From NCBI RefSeq assembly GCF_900107925.1, contig NZ_FNUJ01000011.1:62001-126000 (forward strand): a stretch of 64,000 nt of DNA. The letters run 5' to 3'. The DNA comes from Amycolatopsis pretoriensis. Lineage in GTDB: Bacteria; Actinomycetota; Actinomycetes; Mycobacteriales; Pseudonocardiaceae. The notes under the pieces are model-generated. The model was not told where the DNA came from and ran no database searches. It saw nothing but the letters and a program-made list of their open reading frames with translations. Every line of letters starts with the position of its first letter. Within the stretch, counting starts at the first letter, position 1. Positions 62,668 through 64,000 of this stretch are shown piece by piece. Position numbers and translations under genes: made by a program.

Positions 62668-64000
62668 TCAGTCCGACAACTGCCAGGTGTGCACCGGCTC
62701 GCCGGACTCCGACAGCTCCAGATAGCGGCCCAGCATGCGGGTCAGCGCCTCTTCCCGGTCGAGCCCGCGTTCCTGCGCGCGCAGGACGTAGTCGCGCTGC
62801 CAGGTCGCCCCCGTCCGCCGCGCGAGGCACCGCCGCTCGATGATGCCCAGGTAGCGCTCGCGGGCTTCGTCGGAGACGTCGGAGCGGCGCAGGCCCTCGT
62901 GGGCGAGCGGGAGCAGCACGCGCAGCGCCAGCTCGTCCGGCGGGATCCAGCCGATGCCCGGCCAGTACAGCTGCGCCTCGAACCCGCGGCGGGCCCCGGC
63001 GTAGAGGTTTTCCTCCGCCGCCTGGAAGGACATCTGGCTCCACACCGGGCGTTCCGCCTCGGCGAGCGCGCGCTGGGCGCCGTAGAAGAACGCCGCGTTC
63101 GCGACCGTGTCGACCACCGTCGGCCCGGCGGGCAGCACGCGGTTTTCCACGCGCAGGTGCGGCAGGCCGTCCACGACGTCGTACACCGGACGGTTCCAGC
63201 GCCAGATCGTCCCGTTGTGCATGCGCAGCTCGGTCAGCTTCGGCGCCTGTCCCGCGTCGAGCGCCTCGATCGGGTCTTCGGCGTCGGTTTCCGGGAGCAG
63301 GCCGGGGAAGTAGCGGACGTTCTCCTCGAACAGGTCGAAGATCGACGTGATCCAGCGCTCGCCGAACCACACGCGGGGGCGCACGCCCTGGTTCTTCAGC
63401 TCCTCGGGCCGGGTGTCGGTCGCCTGCAGGAACAGCGGGATCCGCGTCTCGTGCCAGAGTGCTTTCCCCAGCAGGAACGGCGAGTTCGTCGCGAGCGCGA
63501 TCTGCGGCCCCGCCAGGCACTGCGCCGCGTTCCAGTGCGCCGCGAACTCCTCGGGCGCGACCTGCAGGTGCAGCTGCACGCTGGTGCACGCGGCCTCCGG
63601 CAGGATCGACTCCGCGTAGCTGCGCAGGCGTTCGGGCTGCTGGCCCGGCAGGGCCGCGCCTTCCATCGCCAGCACCGTGCGTTCGCCGCGCGCGGCGAAG
63701 ATCTGGTCGTTCAGCGTGGAGTACCGGGCCTTGTTGGTGAGCCACTTCTGGTCGAAGTGCTCGTGCTTCAACGTCGGCAGGACGCCGATCATGGCCAGCT
63801 GCGACCCGGTGTCGCGGGCCTTCGACGCCGCCGTCGCGAGGTACGCGCGCAGGTCGTCTTCGAGCTGGAGCGCGGAATCCCCGGCCAGCGGCCGCGGCGG
63901 CACGTTCAGCTCGATGTTGTGCTGGCCCAGTTCGGTGGTGAACGACGGGTCGTCCAGCGCTTCCAGCACGGCGGTGTTCGTCATCGACGGGCGCAGCTCG
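62668..64000 (-). CDS. gshA: Glutamate-cysteine ligase family protein, 5' end missing
   Basis: Carboxylate-amine ligase of the YbdK/EgtA-related glutamate-cysteine ligase family. Visible: ELRPSMTNTAVLEALDDPSF, LGQHNIELNVPPR, TSVQLHLQV, LATNSPFLLGKALWHETRIPLF and HNGTIWRWNRPVYD. The ATG at 63984 is internal because the coding frame runs through it to the window edge (ELRPS before it) and related proteins have about 60 more N-terminal residues. At least 443 residues are present. Makes gamma-glutamyl thiols or peptides; in actinobacteria such enzymes often serve ergothioneine or unknown pathways, so glutathione is not implied. Confidence 0.85.
   Translation of the reverse strand, partial: ELRPSMTNTAVLEALDDPSFTTELGQHNIELNVPPRPLAGDSALQLEDDLRAYLATAASKARDTGSQLAMIGVLPTLKHEHFDQKWLTNKARYSTLNDQIFAARGERTVLAMEGAALPGQQPERLRSYAESILPEAACTSVQLHLQVAPEEFAAHWNAAQCLAGPQIALATNSPFLLGKALWHETRIPLFLQATDTRPEELKNQGVRPRVWFGERWITSIFDLFEENVRYFPGLLPETDAEDPIEALDAGQAPKLTELRMHNGTIWRWNRPVYDVVDGLPHLRVENRVLPAGPTVVDTVANAAFFYGAQRALAEAERPVWSQMSFQAAEENLYAGARRGFEAQLYWPGIGWIPPDELALRVLLPLAHEGLRRSDVSDEARERYLGIIERRCLARRTGATWQRDYVLRAQERGLDREEALTRMLGRYLELSESGEPVHTWQLSD

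Overview
The window is about 70% G+C, uses many GTG starts and many ATGA/GTGA stop-start overlaps, and carries conservon genes, IdeR-type iron boxes, DUF3558/EspG-type ESX-associated genes and a Crp- and riboswitch-controlled rpf gene. Together these point to a filamentous actinobacterium of the Pseudonocardiaceae (Amycolatopsis-like; genus is inference). No rRNA, tRNA, insertion sequence, phage or CRISPR array was seen. The window cuts an ABC ATPase at the left edge and a glutamate-cysteine ligase at the right edge.

Layout. 1-3268 (-): SsuABC/TauABC-like ABC importer. 3979-10688 (+): an enlarged conservon, order A-B-C-D then a second B-C pair. 10685-23000: helicase-associated protein, small conserved protein, malic enzyme, secreted TAP-like hydrolase, moaC, a mog-moaE fusion, a MarR/F420-type oxidoreductase pair, rpf, moaD, moaA. 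23045-26658 (+): MarR, a Mo-binding HTH-TOBE protein and modABC, so molybdenum uptake sits beside molybdopterin synthesis. 26661-31379: multicopper oxidase, two phosphatase-like genes, YccF membrane protein, PhzF-like isomerase. 31445-34689 (-): ESX-associated cluster (WXG/PPE-like proteins, DUF3558 lipoprotein, EspG). 34723-38756 (-): a tightly coupled five-gene operon of Ycf46-type AAA+ ATPase, DUF2997, NrdG-like radical SAM enzyme, Ycf35/DUF1257-like protein and a protein that appears to hold three IF2-type beta barrels plus a helix-hairpin-helix. 38864-40573 (+): PadR, unknown protein, class III cyclase-like protein. 40612-46050: acyl-CoA synthetase, HAF-repeat protein, R2-like oxidase with its TetR, HAD phosphatase. 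46183-57577: CspB-like protein, DUF2771, MFS, DUF3027, a large HATPase protein, DUF2530, NCS2 permease, MarR. 57583-64000: MFS exporter, frameshifted exported protein, iron box with a possible small RNA, arylamine acetyltransferase, superoxide dismutase, iron-boxed heme oxygenase with TetR, glutamate-cysteine ligase.

The order helicase-associated / small protein / moaC / mog / moaE / rpfA / moaD / moaA / cspB / DUF2771 / MFS / DUF3027 / DUF2530 / MarR matches, from memory, the Mycobacterium tuberculosis Rv0862c-Rv0880 neighbourhood. The modABC, multicopper oxidase, ESX, Ycf46 and cyclase blocks sit between those anchors, so this is an old chromosomal backbone with lineage-specific blocks.

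The best candidate for an undescribed system is the Ycf46 operon (34723-38756). Its members are known mainly as plastid/cyanobacterial orphans and uncharacterised DUFs, yet here they are locked by stop-start overlaps to a radical SAM activase and to a protein built from translation-factor-like barrels with no GTPase domain. Regulatory highlights are a c-di-AMP-type riboswitch plus Crp operator in front of rpf, paired MarR operators, a 28-bp perfect palindrome before a TetR gene, and an IdeR box next to a possible small RNA.
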